Positions 1 through 8,011 of a DNA stretch of 44,757 nucleotides are shown here, in pieces; position 1 is the stretch's first letter; each line of letters begins with the position of its first letter. Source of the stretch: JAVBMC01 sp031552845 (GTDB lineage Bacteria > Verrucomicrobiota > Kiritimatiellia > RFP12 > DVOR01). The DNA lies in contig JAVBMC010000068.1 in NCBI GenBank assembly GCA_031552845.1, forward strand, positions 1-44,757, given 5' to 3'. The notes below the pieces were generated by a model. That model did no database searches. It was given only the letters and a program-made list of their open reading frames with translations, and was not told where the DNA came from. Made by a program: the position numbers and the translations under genes.

Positions 1-1
1 C

Positions 2-1024
2 TGGCTCGTCGGCAGTGCCGCGTTCGAAGTGGGCAGCCATATCCCAGACGGCGTCGAAACCAACCTCGTAGCCTGTGTCGGTGACGACCATACTCCCGGC
101 TACAGCGACAACCCAACCAACTCCCCCTGCATCTGCAAAAAGCCCGCCAAACGTCCCATCATCCGCTTCGGCTTCGACCATGCCAAGGTAAGAACTCGTA
201 ATCTTAACCATCCGGAAGAATCCGTAGGGGACAAAAAGTATCAACACTGCTTGGGGAGAGATTGGAGTACAAGTGGTATTGATTTAATGACGTTAGTTCA
301 TGAGGATGCTCTGCCTCATAAAACGAATGCTCTTTGGCGAATTGATGGAGGTGTATGGGATTCGTCACACTTTCTATTTGGTTACGAACCATCAGACTTG
401 TCTCCTCATATTTTCCGCATTGAAATTGTGGGACGATCAAGTGGGGAAGTTTGGGACCGACTCTTCCTTGTCATAAATAATCGCGAGACGCGTACAATTT
501 ACGACAATTGGCATTCTGAATCTTCAGCTAACACAGCGTGGCTGGCTGAGCTGCCTGCAGTGTATCATTCATTATTGACTGTTCAGCAAGAAACAAATAT
601 CCTCTATGTCAACCCCGAGCCGGAAACAACAAATTTATGGGAACATGCTGTGGGGGCTCCGCGAAAGTACTATCATCATACCTCGTCATTTGAAATGCGT
701 TCCGAGAAAACAAAAGGTAAGCATGGCCATCAAGCCTGCTACAATTCGACAGGCCAAATTATCACAAATGGTGTTGGTTCCGGAACGGCGGACTTTGGAC
801 ATTATAGCAATTCATGGTCATGGGGGCCATCGCATATTGAAAATGATGTTAAACCCTACATTAGGGCTCTTCAATTGGACGGGAACCCTGTTGAACGAGA
901 TTGGAGCGGTGCGGATCTGACGCATCCGCTGGTATACGAGGGGGCAAATCTCGAGCTCTATTTAAAATGCCGTCCGCCGATACCCAATAAGAATGCAACA
1001 TTGGCACCTGGCACACAACCATAA
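2..1024 (+). CDS. C-terminal part of a large secreted protein with a foreign-looking tip (5' end outside window)
   Basis: The frame is open to the left edge, so the start lies upstream; a GTG at 29 is only an internal valine. The first ~62 residues are GC-rich coding ending in RFGFDHAK. From base 188 the coding becomes AT-rich and the remaining ~279 residues form a separate tip. The tip contains an HGHQACYN segment, then TADFGHY and later an RALQLDGNP block, and ends in YLKCRPPIPNK. I do not recognise a catalytic family; the clustered His residues suggest, but do not show, an enzyme. It is followed after 11 nt by a small secreted protein gene with a strong Shine-Dalgarno site. The layout (core, abrupt composition change, tip, small partner gene) resembles polymorphic toxin loci, but the function is unproven. 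Confidence 0.6.
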   Translation, partial: WLVGSAAFEVGSHIPDGVETNLVACVGDDHTPGYSDNPTNSPCICKKPAKRPIIRFGFDHAKVRTRNLNHPEESVGDKKYQHCLGRDWSTSGIDLMTLVHEDALPHKTNALWRIDGGVWDSSHFLFGYEPSDLSPHIFRIEIVGRSSGEVWDRLFLVINNRETRTIYDNWHSESSANTAWLAELPAVYHSLLTVQQETNILYVNPEPETTNLWEHAVGAPRKYYHHTSSFEMRSEKTKGKHGHQACYNSTGQIITNGVGSGTADFGHYSNSWSWGPSHIENDVKPYIRALQLDGNPVERDWSGADLTHPLVYEGANLELYLKCRPPIPNKNATLAPGTQP

Positions 1025-1035
1025 GGAGAACCATC

Positions 1036-1758
1036 ATGTTTGAAAAGAAGTTTGTCTTATTATCTGCGTTAACGTTACTGTCTGCCCGTTGTTTATTGGG
1101 CATTAGTTTGGACGGCAGTCCTGTGGCATTTTCGTTTGAAGATGCTTCTTTATCAAGCAGCGATCGAACAATTATCAGCATTGATTTGGAAAACATTTTA
1201 CAGTCATTTGCGAGCAATGTTCAATTTGAAATCTTGCCAACCAACCATGTTGATATCGGGCAATATACAGGGACTATTCGATTGACGCAAAGTCAATATT
1301 TGCCTCGAGATTTAAGGCTAGGGCGTTACTCGGCTGTGGACGGGACAAATATCATTTGGGTGAGTACTGCTCTAAGTTCTAACTATATCGCATGCGTGCA
1401 ATTAACCAATAGATACTCCATCGCCATCCAAAAACTTCCTGAGTTTCTTGCGAAGTTGGAGGGCATGAACCCTGCAAATACATCGCTTCCAGAGTATGCC
1501 GCATTATTTTGGAGAAAGAGTTTAAATAGGCCTTTAGCGGTAAGTGATGATTCAAGCAGCAACCTTTCGGAGGGCATCCAAGAGTGTAGTTTGTGGCATC
1601 TCGAACCTCCATCCGTATTGAGTTTTAAAGAGATCGTTGTTGACGGAAATATGTGTCTGACGACGCAAACATATTGCAGTAAAACGAATAGCGTGGTTTT
1701 ACGGCAAGAAATTGTGCTTGGTTTTATTTCAAACGCATGGCGTATTGTTGTTGATTAA
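1036..1758 (+). CDS. Small secreted protein, putative partner of the upstream tip
   Basis: The ATG at 1036 follows an AAGGAG site by 7 nt and lies 11 nt after the upstream stop, so the two genes are probably co-transcribed. The product is 240 residues. Residues 1-22 form a signal peptide (basic MFEKK, hydrophobic core, Ala-Arg-Cys-Leu-Leu-Gly). The rest has no recognised family. The middle (about 120-165: NYIACVQLTNRYSIAIQKLP, then an LFW motif) and the ending (WRIVVD) match the protein encoded at 1978-2727, so the two are divergent paralogues. Position and export would fit an immunity or chaperone partner for the tip, but this is only inferred from layout. Confidence 0.6.
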   Translation: MFEKKFVLLSALTLLSARCLLGISLDGSPVAFSFEDASLSSSDRTIISIDLENILQSFASNVQFEILPTNHVDIGQYTGTIRLTQSQYLPRDLRLGRYSAVDGTNIIWVSTALSSNYIACVQLTNRYSIAIQKLPEFLAKLEGMNPANTSLPEYAALFWRKSLNRPLAVSDDSSSNLSEGIQECSLWHLEPPSVLSFKEIVVDGNMCLTTQTYCSKTNSVVLRQEIVLGFISNAWRIVVD

Positions 1759-1888
1759 GGCATGTAAAAATATTTGAAAAATGATGTCAAACAACGATCC
1801 CCACATTTCTAATCAATCTTACCAATCAATGGTACTTTATCTTACCCGCTACAGTAAACAGAGTGCTTTTGCTATTATCTGTGACGGC

Positions 1889-1975
1889 ACATATGCGAGG
1901 GTGTATTTATATTGCCGTTCGCCGGCGCCGAATAATAAGCCTTTGTTATGGCCTGAAATGTGGGAGAGGGAGTGA
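1889..1975 (+). pseudogene. Relic of a second tip C-terminus
   Basis: In the frame of an ATG at 1781, residues from TYARVYLYCRSPAPNNK onward match the last residues of the upstream tip (LELYLKCRPPIPNKNA). The bases are also similar (both contain TATTTA..., TGCCGT.CGCCG and an AATAA(T)AAG stretch). No longer homologous ORF exists upstream of it. It sits immediately before the second small secreted gene, as the intact tip sits before the first. I read it as the 3' stub of a duplicated tip-partner cassette. A short independent peptide is possible but less likely. Confidence 0.5.
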
Positions 1976-1977
1976 AA

Positions 1978-2727
1978 ATGAAAGTAGCAACGTTTTGTGT
2001 TTTGTTTGCATCAATTGCATTTGGACAGGATTATCGAGTTACTTTTTGCTCCCATGAATGGGGATTGACGTTTGGCTCAACTAACTTGAGTGAGGATGTC
2101 AAGATTGCCATTTGTAATGATATGAATATTGGGGCAAGTCGATTTGGTGCGAACGATTTTGTGCTCGATGCAACAGCCTATGCCGGCTCAGAGGAACCTT
2201 TTCAAGGATCGCTTAACTTTATGATATCGCCTGCGGCCATTCCGTGGGGATGTGGCGGAATGCCTTATACGGTTACGAATGGAACCCATCAGCTGTATCT
2301 GCTTGATGAGATTTGCATAAGTTACACAAATGCAATCCGGTTCACCAACGAACATGCAATGGCTGTGCAGCAATTGCCAAGATTTATTGAACTGTACGGC
2401 AATTCCTATACCAACTACAATATGTCCTATGTAGACAAGGCGGCATTTGTCTGGAATCCGAAAGTGATGAATAGTCTAACGCCCGAACAAAAAATAGCGC
2501 TCTGTAATAGTTATGTCACAACAAATGGTCTAAGACCTGTGGCTTATGTTCCATCCATGCTTGAGTATAAAATATTGCACGACGTTTCTTATAGCAATGT
2601 CCCATTACTTGTTTGCTATTCAACTGCAAAATATACATCTCGAGTAAATGCAACGGTTTTTCTTGCGCCGCGGCGTTATGTTTTTGTGGAAGGAGGCTGG
2701 CGGATCTTCTTGCCTGAAAGACCGTAG
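1978..2727 (+). CDS. Small secreted protein, paralogue of the gene at 1036
   Basis: The ATG at 1978 was chosen because it directly starts a signal peptide (MKVATFCVLFASIAFGQ) and has a GGGAG site 5-8 nt upstream; a GTG at 1960 would add six residues without a purpose. The mature part is about 232 residues. TNAIRFTNEHAMAVQQLPRF, the following AFVW, and the end GGWRIFL align with the neighbouring paralogue (QLTNRYSIAIQKLPEF, ALFW, NAWRIVV). Overall identity is low, as in families under diversifying selection. No catalytic motif is evident. It follows a tip relic and is probably an orphan partner gene retained after its tip was lost. Confidence 0.6.
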   Translation: MKVATFCVLFASIAFGQDYRVTFCSHEWGLTFGSTNLSEDVKIAICNDMNIGASRFGANDFVLDATAYAGSEEPFQGSLNFMISPAAIPWGCGGMPYTVTNGTHQLYLLDEICISYTNAIRFTNEHAMAVQQLPRFIELYGNSYTNYNMSYVDKAAFVWNPKVMNSLTPEQKIALCNSYVTTNGLRPVAYVPSMLEYKILHDVSYSNVPLLVCYSTAKYTSRVNATVFLAPRRYVFVEGGWRIFLPERP

Positions 2728-2732
2728 ATACG

Positions 2733-3467
2733 GTAAGCGGGTACTCTACCCTCTCGCTCTATCCGGAGGATGATTCGTATGGAGCAGGGTATGTCACCCT
2801 CACAGTCGATACCAAGGGCGGCGTTAAAGCCGCAGGTAAACTTGCCGACGGTACAGCGGTCTCCGGCAGCGGTGTATTGCTAGTGACTGATGAAGACATC
2901 TCCACCGTAATCGCCCTTGCGCCCAGCGCGTATAAAGGCGGGGAGTTCTACCTCAACGTCAGGTTCATCCAAGACGCCCAGCCGGGTGTTGAGACCGTGG
3001 AGCCCGTCAACTGGGTTAACACCGTTACAACCACCACCTCCAATGGCCCGTTTGAGCGTAAGCCGAGCGCTAAAGGCGGTTGGTACAGTCAGCTCACCAG
3101 CCTCTACAGCGTCTACGATGTAAGCTACGACGTCAACAATCCCTACAAACTTGGACTAAACGCAGATGCGATTACAACCGCAGTCTCAGTGCAGTTCAAC
3201 ACCAGAGGCACAGGGGTAGACGCACTGTCTAAAACCAACAACCCCTACAACGTCAAACTGACGCTCACACCCAAGACAGGACTCTTCAGCGGCAGCTTCA
3301 ACGAAACAGGCGTTAAAACCGCCTACAAACTCTACGGTATCCTCACGCCCTATCTCATCAATGACACCGACGACACCGCAGGCCTCGGCTTCTACAGTAT
3401 TCCAGTGGTCGTGCCCAAGACGCAGCGTTCGGAGCTGTTCCGCCTGGCGACAGAAGTAACAGAATAG
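2733..3467 (+). pseudogene. Displaced original C-terminus of the upstream surface protein
   Basis: The frame is open from 2718 but has no credible start or Shine-Dalgarno site before the coding begins. It reads VSGYSTLSLYPEDDSYGAGY, followed by TLTVDTKGGVKAAGKLADG. This is the style of a repeated beta-domain in large PVC-group surface proteins, where 'GxGxxTLTVDxxGxVKxxGKLADGT' is a familiar pattern. It ends naturally at 3467 after about 245 codons. The GC-rich composition matches bases 1-187, not the AT-rich DNA between them. Together with the in-phase junction this suggests an orphaned 3' end. If translated from an internal start such as the TTG at 2877 it would yield a 196-residue fragment without a signal peptide. 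Confidence 0.55.
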
Positions 3468-3492
3468 CTCACGCGGAGACGCGGCGAGAAAT

Positions 3493-3510
3493 GCCGGCGG
3501 GGACGCCGGC
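3493..3510. terminator. GC-rich hairpin between convergent transcripts
   Basis: GCCGGCG-GGGA-CGCCGGC forms a perfect 7-bp stem between the end of the orphaned C-terminus (plus) and the small membrane protein (minus). There is no long T-run on either side, so a terminator role is tentative. Confidence 0.3.
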
Positions 3511-3567
3511 GCTCTCAGGGGATGAGGATGGGGCTGACGCAGTGCGGCGGTTTCGTCGACGCTTATC

Positions 3568-3828
3568 CTACTTGCAGGGCAGGAAGTAGAATAACACCCA
3601 GAGGATGATGAGGGCGCCGCCGACAATATAAAAGCGGCGCAGGCGCAGGTCGTATTCGGCAAGCTCAGGCGCAGTTTGCGAGAGGTTGAGCTTGCTGACC
3701 GGGCCGTGCTGACGGAGGCGTTCATCCAAACGGCCGCGCACGCTGAGCCGCCAGCGGATGCTGCGGATATCGTGCGGCGTAAAGACGCGTTCGTGCGGGC
3801 GGCGGAGTTTGGTTTTAGCGGCAGTCAT
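3568..3828 (-). CDS. Small single-pass membrane protein
   Basis: An 86-residue protein with a basic, Arg-rich N-terminal half and one membrane segment near the C-terminus (about residues 66-84, FYIVGGALIILWVLFYFLPC). The ATG starts 9 nt after the stop of the LysM lipoprotein gene, so the two are likely one operon. I do not recognise a family. The orientation would place the basic part in the cytoplasm. Its coupling to an envelope lipoprotein hints at a role in cell-wall or division-site organisation, which is inference only. Confidence 0.6.
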   Translation of the reverse strand: MTAAKTKLRRPHERVFTPHDIRSIRWRLSVRGRLDERLRQHGPVSKLNLSQTAPELAEYDLRLRRFYIVGGALIILWVLFYFLPCK

Positions 3829-3837
3829 GGCGCGGCA

Positions 3838-4923
3838 TCAGGGTATTTTAATGGTTTGTCCTGTGCGCAGGCGGCCATCCGGATCAATGGTGGTGCGGTT
3901 GGCATCACGGATTTTCTTCCAGTGCATGACGTCGCCGTAGAAGCGCTCGGAAATGCGGAAGAGCGTGTCGCCGGGCTGCACGACATAAGTCTGCGGTTTG
4001 CTGGTCGCGGGCGCAACCTCCTGCTTTTTGAGAGGGTTGAGCGAGCGGGCGCTATCTGCGGCGGCATTCACCTTGGCGCGTTCTTCGTCCGGCTTCTTGG
4101 CGGTGGTGCCGTCCAACAAGGGGGCTTCGACAGCGGGCGGATCCGGCGGTGGCGGGGGGGCGTCGCTCTCTTCAATCAGTTTGAGGGCATCGCGTATGGA
4201 GGCGGTGCGCTGTTTGTCAGCCGGTGCCGTCGCGGTTGCTTGGGCTGTTGCATCGCCATTTTCACGGAGTGCAGCGGCTATTGTTTTAGCACGTGCGTCA
4301 TCACCGTTTGGCGGTTTGACGTCGGGCACGGAGAGCTCGGAGGCCGATGCGCCTTTGATTTGCTCTGTCAAGCGGCGCAGGCGGGTGATCTCGTTGGAGA
4401 GGTTGGTTACTTTCTGCTCAGCAGCAGCTTGTGATTTTTCGGCGGCGGTAACTTTGGTCTTGGCTTGGTCGAGCTGTTTGACAAGGCTGGCTGCTTCTTG
4501 GAGGAGCTTGTTTTTCTCGCCTGCAGCGAAGGCGTCGGAACGCAGAAGCTGGGCGGTTAGAAGCTGGGTGGCGTTGGTGATGCGTTCCGCGACGATCTCT
4601 TTCTTCTCCGAGGTACTGCCGCGGATTTCGAGGTAGCGGCGGTAGTGGTAGATGGCGGCAATGTAGTCCTGCTCGTGGTCGTGCAGGATGAGCGCGAGTT
4701 GGAAGTGCGCTGAGGAGGACTCGGGCTTTTCGGAGAGAAGGCGCTTGTAGTCGGCAGCGGCGTCAGCCCATTTGGCGGCGCGTTCATGGTCGAGAGCTTT
4801 GCGGTAGAGTGCGTCTTCGCGCTCTTTGGCCTCGGTCTCCGCAACAGAGCGGGAGCCCGAACCGCAGCCCGAAAAAATGAGCAGGGCGGCGGTTAGAAAA
4901 AGCGTCAGGGGATGTTTAGTCAT
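3838..4923 (-). CDS. LysM-domain lipoprotein with TPR-like and coiled-coil regions
   Basis: The ATG at 4923 gives a clean lipoprotein signal: MTKHPLTLFLTAALLIFSGC with Cys as lipidation site. An earlier in-frame ATG at 4989 would bury that signal, so it was not used. After the signal come a helical TPR-like stretch (about 35-115, ALDHERAAKWADAAADYKRL), a coiled coil (about 125-190, rich in Gln, Glu, Lys), a Pro/Ala-rich linker, and a C-terminal LysM domain (about 313-361, YVVQPGDTLFRISERFYGD). LysM domains bind peptidoglycan glycan strands, so the protein probably links a membrane to the wall. It is divergent from the glycosyltransferase gene and precedes a small membrane protein gene. Confidence 0.8.
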   Translation of the reverse strand: MTKHPLTLFLTAALLIFSGCGSGSRSVAETEAKEREDALYRKALDHERAAKWADAAADYKRLLSEKPESSSAHFQLALILHDHEQDYIAAIYHYRRYLEIRGSTSEKKEIVAERITNATQLLTAQLLRSDAFAAGEKNKLLQEAASLVKQLDQAKTKVTAAEKSQAAAEQKVTNLSNEITRLRRLTEQIKGASASELSVPDVKPPNGDDARAKTIAAALRENGDATAQATATAPADKQRTASIRDALKLIEESDAPPPPPDPPAVEAPLLDGTTAKKPDEERAKVNAAADSARSLNPLKKQEVAPATSKPQTYVVQPGDTLFRISERFYGDVMHWKKIRDANRTTIDPDGRLRTGQTIKIP

Positions 4924-4966
4924 TGCTGAACTCAAAAAAGACTTGATTCTGAATGGTAAAAATAGC

Positions 4967-4972
4967 ATTATA
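4967..4972 (-). promoter_or_regulatory. Candidate -10 box for the LysM lipoprotein gene
   Basis: TATAAT on the minus strand, 43 nt upstream of the ATG at 4923. No good -35 hexamer is at 16-18 nt, so support is partial. Confidence 0.35.
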
Positions 4973-5036
4973 GCGGAATACAGCCACAACGGTATTAAAG
5001 CAGAGTTTGACGTTGATTACAATAAAAGATTGCAAG

Positions 5037-6857
5037 ATGTGGGAAACTTCTTTACGGAGCCTCGGTTCGGATGGTTTGCTGAGCGTGATTATGCCGGCGT
5101 ACCATTTGGGCGGAAGCATCGCCGCGAACGTCCGTTCCGTGATTACTTTACTGGCGGATAATCTGCCGTTTGAGATTGTGGTGGTGGATGATGGCAGCGA
5201 CGACGGGACGGCGGAGGCAATCGAGGCGTTGATGCTGGAGTATCCGATTGGGACTGTGGTGCCGGTGGTGCTCAAGCAGAACGCAGGAAAGGGGAATGCG
5301 CTGCGTCAGGGGTTCAAGGCGTCGCGTGGTTCACACGTGCTGTTGTTGGACGGTGATTTGGATTTGTCGCCGGAAACGCTGCCGCAGTTCTTTGATGTGA
5401 TGGTTGAGCGCAATGCGGATATTGTGATTGGTTCGAAGCGGCACCCACAGTCACATATCGACTATCCGTGGCATCGACGTTTGGCAAGCGTGGTATATTA
5501 TTCCCTCGTGTGGATGCTGACGGGACTGCCGGTGTCGGACACGCAGACGGGGATGAAGCTGTTCAAGCGTGAGGCGCTCAAGTCGGCGATTGACCGAATG
5601 CTGGTCAAGTCGTTTGCATTTGATGTGGAGCTGTTGGTGATTGCCCGCAGCTGCGGGTATGCGATTGCCGAAGCGCCAATCCGTATGCAGTTCGGTAACA
5701 AGCTGGGATGTTTGCGCCCGAAGGCCGTGCGCCAAGTAATGATTGATACGCTGGCTGTGTTTTACCGGCTGCGCATTTTACGTTATTACCGCAGTGTCGA
5801 ACCGGTGGAGCAGATGAACCCGCCACCGTTGGTCTCGGTGATTATTGCTTGTCCTGCGTCCAGCGACTACCTTCGCGAATGCTTGAGCGGATTGTCTGTG
5901 CAGACCTATCCGCGGGTGGAGGTGATTGTTCTGCCGGATGCCGGTTTTGCGCCTGAGCCGGAGTTTGTGAACTTGGACTTGCGCATCATTCCCACCGGGA
6001 AGATTCGTCCGGCAGAGAAGCGCAACAGAGGCGCAGAGGCGGCGCGTGGCGAAATCTTGGCGTTCTTGGATGATGATGCCTATCCGATTGCAGCTTGGTT
6101 GGAGCATGTCGTGCCATATTTCAGCAAACCGGATGTGGGCGGAGTCGGCGGCCCCGGTGTTACTCCGCCGGGAGATCCGTGGCTGGCGCAGATGGGCGGG
6201 CGGGTTTATGCGAACTACTTTGTATCCGGTAATTATCGCTTCCGTTACGTGTCGGACCGAGTGCGTTCATCAATCGATGATTATCCGAGTTGTAATCTCG
6301 CCGTGCGTTCATCTGCGTTTCGTGCGGTTGGCGGTTTCAGTACGCGCTATTGGCCGGGTGAAGATACTATCCTGTGTTCGGATATTGTCCACAAGCAGAA
6401 TCTGCGGCTGGTGTATGATCCGTGGGCGTTGGTTTATCACCACCGCCGTGCGCTCTTCCTGCCCCACTTGCGGCAGATTGGGCGGTATGCGCTGCACAGG
6501 GGCTACTTCGCCAAGCGTTTTCCTGAGACTTCACGCCGCGTGAGTTATATGATGCCATCGCTGTTCGTCATCGGACTCGCGGTCGGTTTGCCGTTGAGCT
6601 TTTGCTCTGTGGTCCTTGCGCATATTTATTGCGCTGCCGTTGCCACTTATGCGGTGCTGACGCTCCTTTCTACAGTACATTATAAACCTCATGTGTGGTT
6701 AGTTACCTGGCTGGGGGTTGTGGTGACTCATCTGGTTTACGGGATGCGCTTTATGATGGGATTGTGTGCGTTTCGAATGCCGTGCGAGGTGATGCGATTT
6801 GATCATCCCGCCGAAGTAACCGTAAAAACTGAACCGTCCACGTCACCGGAGCGTTAA
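5037..6857 (+). CDS. Two-domain family 2 glycosyltransferase with C-terminal membrane segments
   Basis: The ATG at 5037 starts a 606-residue protein; a TTG at 5007 is possible but less likely. Domain 1 (about 15-245) is a GT2 fold of dolichyl-phosphate-sugar synthase type: LSVIMPAYH, VVVDDGSDDGT, LLLDGDLDLS, and an IGSKRH...TGMKLF segment. Domain 2 (about 260-500) is a second GT2 fold: LVSVIIACPAS, EKRNRGAEAARGEILAFLDDD, and a GEDT motif. Three or so membrane segments follow (about 515-585). Both domains keep their Asp motifs and could be active. The likely role is transfer of a sugar at the membrane for surface glycans, but the donor and acceptor cannot be read from the sequence. A toroid protein and a kinase gene follow at short spacing. 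Confidence 0.8.
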   Translation: MWETSLRSLGSDGLLSVIMPAYHLGGSIAANVRSVITLLADNLPFEIVVVDDGSDDGTAEAIEALMLEYPIGTVVPVVLKQNAGKGNALRQGFKASRGSHVLLLDGDLDLSPETLPQFFDVMVERNADIVIGSKRHPQSHIDYPWHRRLASVVYYSLVWMLTGLPVSDTQTGMKLFKREALKSAIDRMLVKSFAFDVELLVIARSCGYAIAEAPIRMQFGNKLGCLRPKAVRQVMIDTLAVFYRLRILRYYRSVEPVEQMNPPPLVSVIIACPASSDYLRECLSGLSVQTYPRVEVIVLPDAGFAPEPEFVNLDLRIIPTGKIRPAEKRNRGAEAARGEILAFLDDDAYPIAAWLEHVVPYFSKPDVGGVGGPGVTPPGDPWLAQMGGRVYANYFVSGNYRFRYVSDRVRSSIDDYPSCNLAVRSSAFRAVGGFSTRYWPGEDTILCSDIVHKQNLRLVYDPWALVYHHRRALFLPHLRQIGRYALHRGYFAKRFPETSRRVSYMMPSLFVIGLAVGLPLSFCSVVLAHIYCAAVATYAVLTLLSTVHYKPHVWLVTWLGVVVTHLVYGMRFMMGLCAFRMPCEVMRFDHPAEVTVKTEPSTSPER

Positions 6858-6877
6858 TACAGACAAAGGAACATGAT

Positions 6878-7996
6878 ATGAAATCTCAATTGATTGCACT
6901 TGTTACACTCGCCGTACTCCCCGCATTGGCCGCTTCCACGCCCAAGGTTTCAGAGGATGTGTTTGCCGCCGCAAAGGCCGCCGTCGCCAAGGGCGTGCGC
7001 TATCTGGAAACAACACAGAAACCGTCGGGAGCTTGGAGTGATGAACAGTTTCCCGCGCTGACCGGATTGCCGTTATGGGCGCTCGCCGGTGCCGGCAATA
7101 AAGAGCTCAAGGCAATCTCCGACAAGGCGGCCGACTTTATCGTTTCAAAGGCACAGCCCGATGGCGGACTCTATGTCCCGATTCCGGGGCGCAAGGGCGG
7201 CGGCCTTGGTAACTACAACACTTCCGTGTGCGTAGTGGGATTGCACGCAACGGGACGTAAGGATTTGACGCCGCTGCTGTTGAAGGCCCGCAGCTATATC
7301 GCATCGTCCCAACAGGAGATGGAGGGCGTTTATCAAGGCGGGTTTGGTTATGATAAAGCGACCGGCCGCGAGTATGCCGATTTAATGAACACCACGTTTG
7401 CTGCCGATGCGATGCGTCGCACCGAGTCGTTGGAAGAGAACCGTCCTGCGGGTGAGAAGAAGGCTGATATCAACTGGGACCGCGCGCTCAAGTTTGCCGA
7501 GAGTCTGCAGCAGAAGGATGGCGCAGACAAAGGCGGGTTCTATTATCACCCTGAGAATCCCAAGGCAGGCACTAAGACAGACGGGACAGGGCGTGAACGC
7601 ATTAACGCTTATGGCAGTATTTCTTACGCCGGTTTATTGACCATGCTCCATGCCAAACTCGACCGTGCTGATCCGCGTGTGAAGTCCGCGTTTGAATATC
7701 TCTCCAAGTACTGGACGCTGGAAGAGAATCCCGGTGTCGGTGAGCAAGGATTATACTTCTATTACACAATCATCGCCCGTGCATTGAATGCGGCACAATC
7801 CGACAGCCAGCTCAAAAAAGATGGCGATGGTGAGTTGATCCCGTGGCGTGAGCTATTAATCAAAAAGCTTATCGCTTTGCAAAAACCAGACGGCTCATGG
7901 GTCAATGACAATAACCGTTGGTGGGAGAATGATCCGGTACTGGCGACTTCCTATGCGTTAATCGCTTTGGAGTTTGCTGCCGGACTGGCAGAGTAA
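6878..7996 (+). CDS. Secreted prenyltransferase/squalene-cyclase-like alpha-toroid protein
   Basis: The ATG at 6878 has an AAAGGA site and starts a signal peptide (MKSQLIALVTLAVLPALAAS). The 372-residue protein carries QW-type repeats typical of the alpha/alpha toroid: QKPSGAWSD (about 47), QPDGGLYV (about 91), GGFGYDK, GGFYYHP, QKPDGSWVND (about 331). The DxDD catalytic motif of squalene-hopene cyclases is not present and the protein is about half their length, so it is probably not a cyclase. Related secreted toroid proteins occur widely in planctomycetes and verrucomicrobia with unknown function. It lies 20 nt after the glycosyltransferase stop. Confidence 0.75.
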   Translation: MKSQLIALVTLAVLPALAASTPKVSEDVFAAAKAAVAKGVRYLETTQKPSGAWSDEQFPALTGLPLWALAGAGNKELKAISDKAADFIVSKAQPDGGLYVPIPGRKGGGLGNYNTSVCVVGLHATGRKDLTPLLLKARSYIASSQQEMEGVYQGGFGYDKATGREYADLMNTTFAADAMRRTESLEENRPAGEKKADINWDRALKFAESLQQKDGADKGGFYYHPENPKAGTKTDGTGRERINAYGSISYAGLLTMLHAKLDRADPRVKSAFEYLSKYWTLEENPGVGEQGLYFYYTIIARALNAAQSDSQLKKDGDGELIPWRELLIKKLIALQKPDGSWVNDNNRWWENDPVLATSYALIALEFAAGLAE

Positions 7997-8011
7997 GACT
8001 GATTCAGACGT

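Larger units (their letters stand above)
188..2732 (+). other. AT-rich inserted module: replacement C-terminal tip plus two secreted partner genes
   Basis: The segment is visibly AT-richer than both flanks. GGTAAG occurs at 187-192 and again at 2732-2737. Deleting 188-2732 (2545 bp) joins the upstream frame ...FDHAK directly to VSGYSTLSLYPEDDSYGAGY without a stop and in phase, which restores a plausible beta-domain protein. Inside are the new tip of the upstream gene, a small secreted protein, a relic of a second tip, and a paralogous small secreted protein. No transposase or integrase is present within it. The repeat may be a target-site duplication, a recombination microhomology, or chance; the in-phase restoration is the stronger evidence. 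Confidence 0.55.

Noticed and set aside
1781..1975. Independent 64-residue gene
   Set aside because: It has no Shine-Dalgarno site and only its last third has similarity, to the end of the upstream tip, so it is treated as a relic.
188..2732. Intron (the left junction reads AAG-GTAAG)
   Set aside because: The segment is itself coding with ordinary bacterial genes and lacks group I or II intron features; the GTAAG likeness is coincidental.
4921..4989. Longer N-terminus for the LysM protein
   Set aside because: It would place 22 residues before a perfect lipoprotein signal peptide.
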